Part shown: positions 1 through 5,881 of the stretch, piece by piece | How positions within the stretch are numbered: position 1 is the stretch's first letter | Layout of the letters: each line of letters opens with the position of its first letter | From: Rhodocyclales bacterium | Lineage (GTDB): Bacteria; Pseudomonadota; Gammaproteobacteria; Burkholderiales; Rhodocyclaceae | NCBI GenBank assembly: GCA_021286885.1 | Contig: JAJTBM010000082.1 | Coordinates: 1 to 9,740 of the forward strand | DNA length: 9,740 bases | Direction of reading: 5' to 3' | The notes under the pieces: generated by a model | What the model was told of the DNA's origin: nothing | Database searches by the model: none | Seen by the model: the letters and a program-made list of their open reading frames with translations, nothing else | Translations under genes and position numbers: made by a program

Positions 1-1440
1 TCGGCCAACATGTCGTTTTCCCTGTGCCAGATGCTGACCCTGGGCGCGGTGGAGGCGATTGCCCACCACGGCTCCGATGCCCTCAAGCAGACCTATCTTC
101 CCGCCATGGTGTCCGGCAAATGGACGGGCACCATGAACCTGACCGAACCCCAGGCCGGCTCCGATCTGGCCGCCGTGCGCACCCGCGCAGAACCCCGGGG
201 CGACGGCAGCTACGCCATTACCGGCACCAAGATTTTCATCACCTGGGGTGAGCACGACATGGCCGAGAACATCGTCCATCTGGTGCTGGCCCGGTTGCCT
301 GACGCGCCCCCGGGGGTGAAGGGTATTTCCTTGTTCGTGGCGCCCAAGTACCTGGTGAATGCCGATGGTTCCCTGGGTGCCCGGAATGACTTGGTGTGCG
401 CTTCCATCGAACACAAGATGGGCATCCACGCCAGCGCCACCGCCGTGATGTCGTTCGGCGACCGGGGCGGGGCCACCGGCTATCTGGTAGGCGAGCCCCA
501 CCGGGGCCTGGAATACATGTTCACGATGATGAACCACGCCCGCCTGAACGTGGGCCTGGAAGGCGTGGCGATTGCCGAGCGGGCCTACCAGCACGCCCTC
601 GCCTACGCCCGGGAGCGGGTACAGGGTCGCATCGTGGGCGACAGCGCGGGCACGCCCCAGCCCATCCTGCACCACCCGGATGTGCGCCGCATGCTGATGG
701 ACATGAAGTCCCGCACCGAAGCGAGCCGCGCCCTGGCCTACTACGTGGCCGGCTGCATGGACAGGGCCAAGCGCCACCCGGAGGCCGATGCACGCCTCTA
801 CAACCAGCGCCGCCTGGAGCTGCTGACCCCGGTGGTGAAGGGCTGGTGTACCGAAACCGCCCAGGGCGTCACCTGGAACGGGGTGCAGGTGCACGGCGGC
901 ATGGGCTTCATCGAGGAAACCGGCGCCGCCCAGCACATGCGCGACGCCCGCATCACCACCATCTACGAAGGCACCACCGCCATTCAGGCTAATGACCTGA
1001 TCGGGCGCAAGACCGCCAAGGAAGGCGGCAGGAGCATGCGCCAGCTGCTCGCCGACATGGCCGAAACCGCATCGCTGCTACGCCACTCGGGCACCCCGGT
1101 GCTGGCCGAGCTGGCCGACTGTCTGGGGAGCGGGATTGCCGCCCTGGACGAAGCCACCGAATGGGTGATCAACAACTTTGAGCGCCAGCCCCAGGCCGCC
1201 TTTGCCGGCTCGGTGCCCTTCCTCAAGCTCACCGGCACGGTGGTGGCCGGCTGGCTCATGGCCCGGGCCGCCCAGGCCGCCGTCACCGCCCAAGCCCAGC
1301 AGGACGACGGCTATTACACCGCCAAGATCGTCACCGCCACCTACTTTGCCCAGCACGTACTGCCCGAGGCCAACACCTACCGGGACGCGATTGTGAACGG
1401 AGCCGATTCGATCCTGGCCCTGGAAGCCGAGCTGTTCTGA
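1..1440 (+). CDS. Acyl-CoA dehydrogenase, FAD-dependent, with extra C-terminal domain (5' end outside window)
   Basis: This enzyme oxidises an acyl-CoA to the trans-2-enoyl-CoA using FAD and passes electrons to electron-transfer flavoprotein in the cytoplasm. The reading frame is open from base 1 (S-A-N-M...), so the ATG at position 10 is internal. 479 residues are visible. Family members of this long type have roughly 590-600, so about 115-120 residues (most of the N-terminal helical domain) are missing. Visible motifs are MNLTEPQAGSDL near fragment residues 45-56 (FAD/substrate middle domain), KIFITWGEHDMAENIVHLVL, VHGGMGFIEE, and IYEGTTAIQANDL with the expected catalytic Glu at fragment residue 323 (bases 967-969). 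Residues from about 340 to the end match the position of the extra C-terminal domain found in AcdA/DmdC-like dehydrogenases. It ends at TGA 1438-1440, followed by a terminator. The substrate (ordinary fatty acyl-CoA or a specialised one such as methylmercaptopropionyl-CoA) cannot be told from the sequence. Base composition is typical GC-rich (a sampled 60-base line is 72% GC). Confidence 0.95.
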   Translation, partial: SANMSFSLCQMLTLGAVEAIAHHGSDALKQTYLPAMVSGKWTGTMNLTEPQAGSDLAAVRTRAEPRGDGSYAITGTKIFITWGEHDMAENIVHLVLARLPDAPPGVKGISLFVAPKYLVNADGSLGARNDLVCASIEHKMGIHASATAVMSFGDRGGATGYLVGEPHRGLEYMFTMMNHARLNVGLEGVAIAERAYQHALAYARERVQGRIVGDSAGTPQPILHHPDVRRMLMDMKSRTEASRALAYYVAGCMDRAKRHPEADARLYNQRRLELLTPVVKGWCTETAQGVTWNGVQVHGGMGFIEETGAAQHMRDARITTIYEGTTAIQANDLIGRKTAKEGGRSMRQLLADMAETASLLRHSGTPVLAELADCLGSGIAALDEATEWVINNFERQPQAAFAGSVPFLKLTGTVVAGWLMARAAQAAVTAQAQQDDGYYTAKIVTATYFAQHVLPEANTYRDAIVNGADSILALEAELF

Positions 1441-1477
1441 GGCACGGCCCTCCCCTCCTACCCTGTTACCCCCTCGT

Positions 1478-1495
1478 GGTGCCCTTCTGGGCACC
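1478..1495 (+). other. Short perfect hairpin downstream of the acyl-CoA dehydrogenase
   Basis: GGTGCCC (1478-1484) and GGGCACC (1489-1495) pair perfectly around a TTCT loop. No T-run follows, so it is not an intrinsic terminator alone. It sits 37 bases after the stop codon and 30 bases before the real terminator hairpin. It may protect the mRNA 3' end or be incidental. Confidence 0.4.
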
Positions 1496-1525
1496 GCCCC
1501 ACTTCCCCCTCCTTCGGAAGTGTTC

Positions 1526-1552
1526 ATGGCGCCTTCGGGCGCCATTTTTTTT
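1526..1552 (+). terminator. Rho-independent terminator of the acyl-CoA dehydrogenase transcript
   Basis: An 8-bp perfect stem, ATGGCGCC (1526-1533) with GGCGCCAT (1538-1545), closes a TTCG tetraloop and runs straight into eight T residues (1545-1552). This is a textbook intrinsic terminator with a stable UUCG loop. It separates the dehydrogenase transcript from the patatin-like gene downstream. The reverse orientation lacks an equivalent T-run. Confidence 0.93.
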
Positions 1553-1642
1553 GCAGCGCCTCAAGCATTCCCTTGCCATAAAGCGGCCAAATCATCTTCG
1601 TAACGCCGATCTGCAAGGCTTTCAAGGCCAAAATAATGCAAA

Positions 1643-1656
1643 TGACATCAATGTCA
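1643..1656. promoter_or_regulatory. Perfect palindrome TGACAT-CA-ATGTCA, candidate operator
   Basis: Two 6-base arms are perfect reverse complements around a 2-base spacer in the AT-rich region. The half site ATGTCAAA recurs at 1709-1716. The symmetry fits a dimeric repressor or activator site, but no regulator is encoded in the window and the assignment is inference only. Confidence 0.35.
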
Positions 1657-1758
1657 AACAATGTATCAAACAGGACATACACCCTTGCTTTGCATATGCA
1701 CAATAAAGATGTCAAAAAACACAAAATCTCAAGGTAAGCCCTTGTAATCAAATGATTG

Positions 1759-1803
1759 TGCATTGCAGCAAAAACCCTATTGACGCCACTTCGATGCATT
1801 GCA
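1759..1803. repeat. Direct repeat TGCATTGCA, two copies 36 bases apart
   Basis: TGCATTGCA occurs at 1759-1767 and again at 1795-1803, start to start 36 bases. The spacing is about 3.4 helical turns, so the two copies would not lie exactly on the same face. The first copy overlaps ATTGTGCA (1755-1762), which is the reverse complement of TGCACAAT at 1697-1704. Together these may be weak binding sites upstream of the patatin-like gene, or chance in an AT-rich segment. Confidence 0.3.
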
Positions 1804-1925
1804 ATTATTCACACATAACAACACAACCTAACAAACTGCATATTTTATTCAGCCAGCCTTGTGGCCCGGGCCTCCCCCCAGCAGCCCCTCCTGCTCACAG
1901 GCCACACCACCCGCGCTGGCTGCTC

Positions 1926-1930
1926 AAGGA
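1926..1930 (+). promoter_or_regulatory. Ribosome binding site deciding the start of the patatin-like gene
   Basis: AAGGA lies 6 bases before the ATG at 1937. The frame is open upstream to a TTG at 1859, but the added 26 residues are Pro/Ser-rich and unlike a protein start. The conserved first beta-strand (RIGIALGGG) follows 7 residues after the 1937 ATG, which supports the shorter form. Confidence 0.7.
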
Positions 1931-1936
1931 TTCTCC

Positions 1937-3001
1937 ATGCATCGTTCCACGCATCCCCGTATCGGCATCGCCCTGGGCGGCGGCGCCCCCAACTCCACCC
2001 TGATTGCTGGCGCTTTGGTGGCCTTTGCCGAGGCTAAAACCCACTTCGATATCATGGCCACCTCGGGCGCCGGTGCGCTGATGGGGCTGCTCTACCGCTG
2101 TCCCCAGGGGGGCGACCCGGTGGAAGCCCTGACCCGCTGGGCCCGGGTGGGCATTGCCGACGAGCTCTACAAGCTGTTTCCGGTCAATCACAAGGTGTTC
2201 ATGAAACCCGGGGATCAGGCCCACCGCTTCCGGCAGGCCCTGGAAGATCACCCGATGATGCAGATCTATCGCCAGGTTTTCCCCCAGGGCGGGCTGTTCC
2301 ATGATCTGTGCAATCTGACCCTCGCCTCCCTGTGCCCCAGCAATCTGAGCAAGAAAAGCCTGGGCCTGTGCGCCCACCTGCCCTTTGTGGAGGATTACGT
2401 GGATTTCGAGCAGGGACGCCAGCTGCCCGGAGAGTTTTACTTCAACGCCTTCAATCTGGACCGCTCCAGCATGCACATCTGGAACAAGGCGGAGCTGAGC
2501 CCGGACCGCATCCGGGCAGCGTTTTCCTTTCCCTTCATCTACCCGCCCTACGAACTGGATGGGGAGTGGTACATCGAGGGTGCATCCCTGGAGCCCCTCA
2601 ACTTTGCCGCCCTGCGCCAGCCCGAGGTGGAAGAGGCGCTGGATGTGGTCATCATCGCCGACATCCTGGGCGATTTCCGCCTGCTCCAGAAACCCCGGGA
2701 CCTGTACGACGCCTGGGTGAAATCCATCATCACTCCATTGATCCGGATCTCCCATTCGGACACCCAGCACTACAAACGCCAGATGGCCGAGCAAGGCAAG
2801 ACCGTGTTGAGCCTGGATTTTTACCGGCATGTGCCAGCCGACTGGCTGCCCCAGGTGTTTGACTGGTCGGAAAGCAACCTGACACGGCTGTTCGAGATTG
2901 GATACCAGACGGGTCGCAGCTTTCTCCAGGAGCATGCCGACCTGCTGAACGGCACCCGCCCTCGCCACGGGGCAGACTGGCCCCTGCCGCGCGCAGCCTG
3001 A
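1937..3001 (+). CDS. Patatin-like phospholipase family protein with altered catalytic motifs
   Basis: This is a 354-residue cytoplasmic protein without signal peptide or membrane segment. The fold signature of patatins is clear. There is an N-terminal strand plus glycine loop, RIGIALGGGAPNSTLIAGAL (residues 8-27). Next comes the nucleophile-elbow region FDIMATSGAGALMGLLY (37-53), and a late LDGEWYIEGASLEPLNF segment at the place of the usual catalytic Asp motif. Patatins are lipid acyl hydrolases with a Ser/Asp dyad. Here the usual GGGxRG is GGGAPN. Aligned without gaps, the GTSAG elbow reads TSGAG, putting Gly44 at the Ser position with Ser43 one residue before. The DG(G/A) motif reads EGA (Glu214). 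The protein may be inactive, may use Ser43, or may belong to a subfamily with its own chemistry. The gene has its own upstream region and is probably monocistronic. Patatin-fold assignment is firm; enzymatic activity is not. Confidence 0.85.
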   Translation: MHRSTHPRIGIALGGGAPNSTLIAGALVAFAEAKTHFDIMATSGAGALMGLLYRCPQGGDPVEALTRWARVGIADELYKLFPVNHKVFMKPGDQAHRFRQALEDHPMMQIYRQVFPQGGLFHDLCNLTLASLCPSNLSKKSLGLCAHLPFVEDYVDFEQGRQLPGEFYFNAFNLDRSSMHIWNKAELSPDRIRAAFSFPFIYPPYELDGEWYIEGASLEPLNFAALRQPEVEEALDVVIIADILGDFRLLQKPRDLYDAWVKSIITPLIRISHSDTQHYKRQMAEQGKTVLSLDFYRHVPADWLPQVFDWSESNLTRLFEIGYQTGRSFLQEHADLLNGTRPRHGADWPLPRAA

Positions 3002-3014
3002 GCAGAATGCCCTA

Positions 3015-3042
3015 GGGGATGTTGCCCCCACGGAACATCTCC
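3015..3042 (+). other. Hairpin just after the patatin-like gene
   Basis: GGGGATGTT (3015-3023) pairs with AACATCTCC (3034-3042) over nine positions with one G-T wobble, with a 10-base loop. It starts 13 bases after the stop codon. The following bases are A-rich rather than T-rich, so it does not qualify as an intrinsic terminator for the + strand. A factor-dependent terminator or an mRNA 3' stabiliser is possible. Confidence 0.4.
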
Positions 3043-3204
3043 GATCATGAAAAAACACGGGGGACATACGGGTGACAGCTCAACTTTGCAGCCGGTGTAC
3101 CGTAAAAGGTGAGTCAAGCGCGTCGCGTGAATGAACGCCACGCAGCCCAGCCACCACCCCCTTTAATCCATATATCAGCACATTTCCATACGCCTACGAG
3201 ACTA

Positions 3205-3238
3205 TATGAAAACATTCGACCAACAATGTATTTTCATA
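3205..3238. promoter_or_regulatory. AT-rich inverted repeat, candidate operator or 5' leader hairpin
   Basis: TATGAAAACATT (3205-3216) is matched by AATGTATTTTCATA (3225-3238). Twelve base pairs form, interrupted only by a 2-base TA bulge, around an 8-base centre (CGACCAAC). It lies 113 bases before the start of the outer-membrane factor gene, where a promoter or leader would be expected. It could be a regulator binding site or a structured leader. No regulator is encoded nearby. Confidence 0.4.
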
Positions 3239-3350
3239 CTTCCGCTCTGAGCCAAGGTCATCCATATTGATGACCAAGACATCTGCGCCCTGCCCGCTCC
3301 GGGGTCGATGATCACTCACTCCTGCGGCCCAACACTCCATACGGCATGAC

Positions 3351-4910
3351 ATGAAGATCAAACCCTATCGCTCTGCTCATTCCCTGCCCAAGCGTGCTCT
3401 GCCTGTAGCGGCCGCCCTGATGCTGCTCGTGGGCTGCGCAAGCTTGGAGCCGACCCCCCTGACCCGTGCTGAAATCAGCGAAACCGTCCAAGCCGACCGC
3501 CTGAGCCTGAGTCAGAACGTCCAGCCCCTGAGCCACGCCCTGAGCTTGGAAGAGGCCATCGCGCGAGCGATCAGCTACAACGCCGAGCGACGCACCCGCG
3601 AAATGGAACGGGCCCTGGCCGTAGGCACCCTGGACGCCAGCAAATACGACCTCCTGCCCAAGCTGGTGGCCGGTGCTGGCTACCGGGAGCGCAACAATGA
3701 TCTGATTACGCGCAGCAAGGACTCGGTCACGGGCGCGCCGTCCCTCGCGCACCCTTACATTTCCTCGGATCGCTCCGCCCTCAGCACCGATCTGACCTTC
3801 TCGTGGAGCCTGCTGGACTTTGGCCAGAGCTACTTTGCCGCCCAGCAAAACGCCGACCGGGCTCTGATCGCCGAAGAACGGCAACGCAAGGCCCTTCACC
3901 TCCTGATTCAGGATGTGCGCACCGCCTTCTGGCGGGTCGTGGCCCTGCAACAACTCCAGGCCGATATCAAAACCACCATCAGCGATGCCGAGAACGCCCT
4001 GCAGGATGCCCGCAAGGTTGAGGATGAAAAAATCCGCTCTCCGCTGGAGCCCCTGCGCTACCAACGCCAGTTGCTCGAAAATATCCGCCTGCTCGAAAGC
4101 ATTCAGCAGGATCTGTCCAGCGCCCGGGTCGAACTGGCCACCCTGACCCAACTCCCGCTATCCCAGTTGGTGCAGGTCGAAGAACCCAAGGCCGGCATCC
4201 CCACCGACTGGCTGCAAATCCCGGTGGAGCAACTCGAAGAACACGCCCTGCTGCGCAACCCCGACCTGCGCGAAGGGGTGTACAACACCCGTATCGCCCG
4301 GATGGAAACCCGTCGGGCCATGCTGAAGCTCTTCCCGGGCATTTCGTTCAACTATGGCTACAAACACTCGGATGACAGCTATCTGATCCATCAGAACTGG
4401 AACGAAACCGGTCTGCAGGTTTCATTCAACTTGCTCGGCATTCTGTCTGCCCCTGCCCAGAAACGCGCAGCAGAAGCCGGTGTAAACCTGGCCGATCAAA
4501 AACGCCTGGCCATTCAGATGGGGGTACTGAGCCAACTGCACATTGCCCTGCTGCAATACGGCAATGCCGCACGCCAATACGCCCGAGCCGATGCACTGGC
4601 CAAGGTCGAAGAGCGCATCAACACCCACATCGCGCATCAGGCCGAGGCAGAAAAGCAATCGCGGATGGATCAGGTCAGCCAGCAAACCAGCACCATCCTG
4701 GCCAAGCTGCGGCGCTATCAGGCACTCTCGAATGCCCACATGGCTGCCTCACGCCTCCAGGCCACCCTGGGGCTCGAACCCCTACAGCGCCCGTCAGGCG
4801 AAGCGAACTCCCTCGACGCCCTCACCGAGGCTGTACGCACCACCCTCAAGACTTGGGAAGCCGGCAAGCTGCCGACCCTGCCCCAGGAAGAAGCGAGCCC
4901 CCGCTCATGA
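3351..4910 (+). CDS. TolC-family outer-membrane efflux/secretion factor, lipoprotein
   Basis: This 519-residue protein would form the trimeric outer-membrane channel-tunnel of a tripartite export machine. The N-terminus is a lipoprotein signal: a basic start, then AAALMLLVGC with the lipobox LVGC, making Cys29 the lipidated residue. Two OEP-type repeats follow. The first starts near residue 63 (LSLEEAIARAISYNAERR), with the strand-turn WSLLDFGQSYFAAQQ at about 152-166. The second has the matching VSFNLLGILSAPAQKRA followed by long coiled-coil helices (LADQKRLAIQMGVLSQLHIALLQ and onward) and ends in LQATLGLEPL. This repeat plan is typical of TolC relatives such as LapE and OprM. The stop TGA (4908-4910) overlaps the ATG of the adaptor gene, so the two are translationally coupled. 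The start at 3351 is chosen because the signal peptide begins there, although no Shine-Dalgarno is visible. Its cargo is inferred to be the giant protein downstream. Confidence 0.92.
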   Translation: MKIKPYRSAHSLPKRALPVAAALMLLVGCASLEPTPLTRAEISETVQADRLSLSQNVQPLSHALSLEEAIARAISYNAERRTREMERALAVGTLDASKYDLLPKLVAGAGYRERNNDLITRSKDSVTGAPSLAHPYISSDRSALSTDLTFSWSLLDFGQSYFAAQQNADRALIAEERQRKALHLLIQDVRTAFWRVVALQQLQADIKTTISDAENALQDARKVEDEKIRSPLEPLRYQRQLLENIRLLESIQQDLSSARVELATLTQLPLSQLVQVEEPKAGIPTDWLQIPVEQLEEHALLRNPDLREGVYNTRIARMETRRAMLKLFPGISFNYGYKHSDDSYLIHQNWNETGLQVSFNLLGILSAPAQKRAAEAGVNLADQKRLAIQMGVLSQLHIALLQYGNAARQYARADALAKVEERINTHIAHQAEAEKQSRMDQVSQQTSTILAKLRRYQALSNAHMAASRLQATLGLEPLQRPSGEANSLDALTEAVRTTLKTWEAGKLPTLPQEEASPRS

Positions 4911-5686
4911 TGGCGTTTTTGAGCACTCGCAGCCTCGGGGCTCTGCTGGCCTTGGGGCTGCTCGCCGGGCAGAGCCAGGCCACCGATCCAGCACCGAGCA
5001 CCGCCCTGGACAAACGGGAAATCCGCGCCCAGTTACTGCCCAAGCGTTACACAACCCTGGCTGCAGAAATCGGCGCCAAGGTGAACCGGCTCCCCCTGCC
5101 GGAAGGTGCTGCCTTCCGGCAAGGCCAGGTTCTGATCCAATTTGACTGCAGCCTGCAACAGGCCCAGCTCAACAAGGCCAAAGCCGCCCTCAGCGCGGCC
5201 GACAAAACCTGGCAGGCCAACCGCCGACTCGCCGAACTGAACTCCATTGGCAGGGTGGAGCTGGAAACCTCCGAGGCTGAAGTCCATAAAGCCCAGGCTG
5301 AAGTGGCCGGCAACGCGGCCATGCTGGGTAAATGCAGCGTCGCCGCACCGTTTGCGGGCCGAATTGCAGAACAAAAAGTACGGGAGCAACAATACGTTCA
5401 GCCGGGCCAAGCGCTACTGGAAATTCTGGACGACAGCACCCTGGAACTGGAATTCATCGTGCCCAGCAAATGGCTCGCCTGGGTGCGGGTGGGTACTGGC
5501 TTTCAGGTCAGGATAGACGAAACCGGCAAGAGCTACCCCGCCAAAGTACAGCGCATTGGGGCCAAAGTTGACCCGGTCAGCCAATCAGTCAAGCTCAGTG
5601 CGGTGATTGACGGGCGGTTTGCAGAACTGATTGCAGGCATGAGCGGACGGGTTCAGATGGCAATGCCGGAAGGAGGGAGCAAGTAA
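4907..5686 (+). CDS. Periplasmic adaptor subunit (membrane fusion protein, short RND/HlyD type)
   Basis: This 259-residue protein links an inner-membrane transporter to the outer-membrane channel in the periplasm. The start used here overlaps the upstream stop as ATGA. A second ATG follows immediately (4910), and a longer in-frame start exists at 4853, but only the later starts put a Sec signal at the N-terminus (FLSTRSLGALLALGLLAGQSQA, cleavage likely after Ala25). Lipoyl-like half-motifs flank a short helical hairpin: LPEGAAFRQGQVLIQFDC before it, and KCSVAAPFAGRI with VQPGQALLEILDD after it. A beta-barrel domain (about residues 175-250, ending GMSGRVQMAMP) completes the fold. The hairpin spans only about residues 84-140, much shorter than in type I secretion adaptors such as HlyD or LapC (known family trait), so it looks like the RND type. 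Two cysteines, Cys81 and Cys143, sit at the two ends of the hairpin and could form a disulfide. No pump or ATPase gene follows; the next gene is a giant surface protein. Confidence 0.9.
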   Translation: MMAFLSTRSLGALLALGLLAGQSQATDPAPSTALDKREIRAQLLPKRYTTLAAEIGAKVNRLPLPEGAAFRQGQVLIQFDCSLQQAQLNKAKAALSAADKTWQANRRLAELNSIGRVELETSEAEVHKAQAEVAGNAAMLGKCSVAAPFAGRIAEQKVREQQYVQPGQALLEILDDSTLELEFIVPSKWLAWVRVGTGFQVRIDETGKSYPAKVQRIGAKVDPVSQSVKLSAVIDGRFAELIAGMSGRVQMAMPEGGSK

Positions 5687-5694
5687 TTGCTCCC
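5675..5694 (+). other. Perfect hairpin with GTAA tetraloop spanning the adaptor stop codon
   Basis: GGGAGCAA (5675-5682) and TTGCTCCC (5687-5694) pair perfectly; the loop GTAA is of the stable GNRA type and contains the TAA stop. A second, weaker hairpin follows at once (GTGCTT 5695-5700 with AAGCAT 5705-5710, AAAC loop, one G-T wobble). There is no T-run, so this is not a standard intrinsic terminator. It may reduce read-through or set the mRNA ratio between the export genes and the giant gene. Confidence 0.55.
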
Positions 5695-5881
5695 GTGCTT
5701 AAACAAGCATCACCAGATGCCGCGCCCTCCCCGCCAAGTCACGCATAGACATAGGCTTGGGCGCAGCATCGCACCACCAGAACTCTGCCCGTCTCGTCAT
5801 CGGTTTTAGCCTGAGCCCGCAAGATGGAAGTAGCCCCCAGCTTGCAAGGAATGCAAGGCATTACGGTCGTTCGCCAACCCA
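5687..5881 (+). promoter_or_regulatory. Gap between adaptor gene and giant surface protein gene
   Basis: This 195-base region has no recognised gene. Near its end TGCAAGG occurs twice (5843-5849 and 5852-5858, 9 bases apart). A 12-codon frame (5851-5889) ends by overlapping the chosen start of the giant gene. No promoter could be picked with confidence, so whether the giant gene is co-transcribed with the export genes stays open. Confidence 0.35.

Larger units (their letters stand above)
1553..1936 (+). promoter_or_regulatory. AT-rich intergenic region upstream of the patatin-like gene
   Basis: No gene was recognised in these 384 bases. Composition drops sharply: lines 1681-1740 and 1801-1860 are about 37% and 35% GC, against about 70% in the dehydrogenase gene. 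The region must carry the promoter of the patatin-like gene, because a strong terminator lies just upstream. I could not choose a convincing sigma-70 -35/-10 pair or a sigma-54 -24/-12 pair. Small palindromes and repeats (listed separately) suggest protein-binding sites. Confidence 0.5.
3002..3350 (+). promoter_or_regulatory. Intergenic region between the patatin-like gene and the secretion genes
   Basis: No gene was recognised in these 349 bases. The first part carries a hairpin (3015-3042) and the middle an AT-rich inverted repeat (3205-3238). The region should hold the promoter of the tolC-like/adaptor unit, but I cannot point to a reliable -35/-10 pair. No Shine-Dalgarno sequence precedes the start at 3351. 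A two-codon frame ATG ACA TGA (3346-3354) overlaps that start codon. Confidence 0.45.

Noticed and set aside
396..992. A 198-codon + strand frame inside the acyl-CoA dehydrogenase gene
   Set aside because: Its translation is Arg/Pro/Gly/His-rich in the way typical of an out-of-frame reading of GC-rich DNA, and it lies wholly inside a well-supported gene.
1937..3001. Pseudogene status for the patatin-like gene because of its lost catalytic serine
   Set aside because: The frame is complete, has a good ribosome binding site and retains the fold motifs, which points to a divergent functional protein rather than decay.
1895..3067. A 390-codon open frame on the minus strand opposite the patatin-like gene
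   Set aside because: It mirrors the patatin-like coding frame, as often happens in GC-rich genes. Its predicted protein has no recognisable motif and the + strand protein has clear family motifs and a ribosome binding site.
5699..5800. A minus-strand frame of 33 codons (MTRRAEFWWCD...) in the gap before the giant gene
   Set aside because: It is protein-like in appearance but too short to assign. No ribosome binding site or family motif is visible and it could be chance or a gene remnant.
5740..5860. Possible cyclic-di-GMP (GEMM-type) riboswitch in the leader of the giant gene, suggested by a CACGCA element
   Set aside because: Beyond the short CACGCA match the expected tetraloop, receptor and conserved internal segments are not present in order, so the resemblance does not hold.
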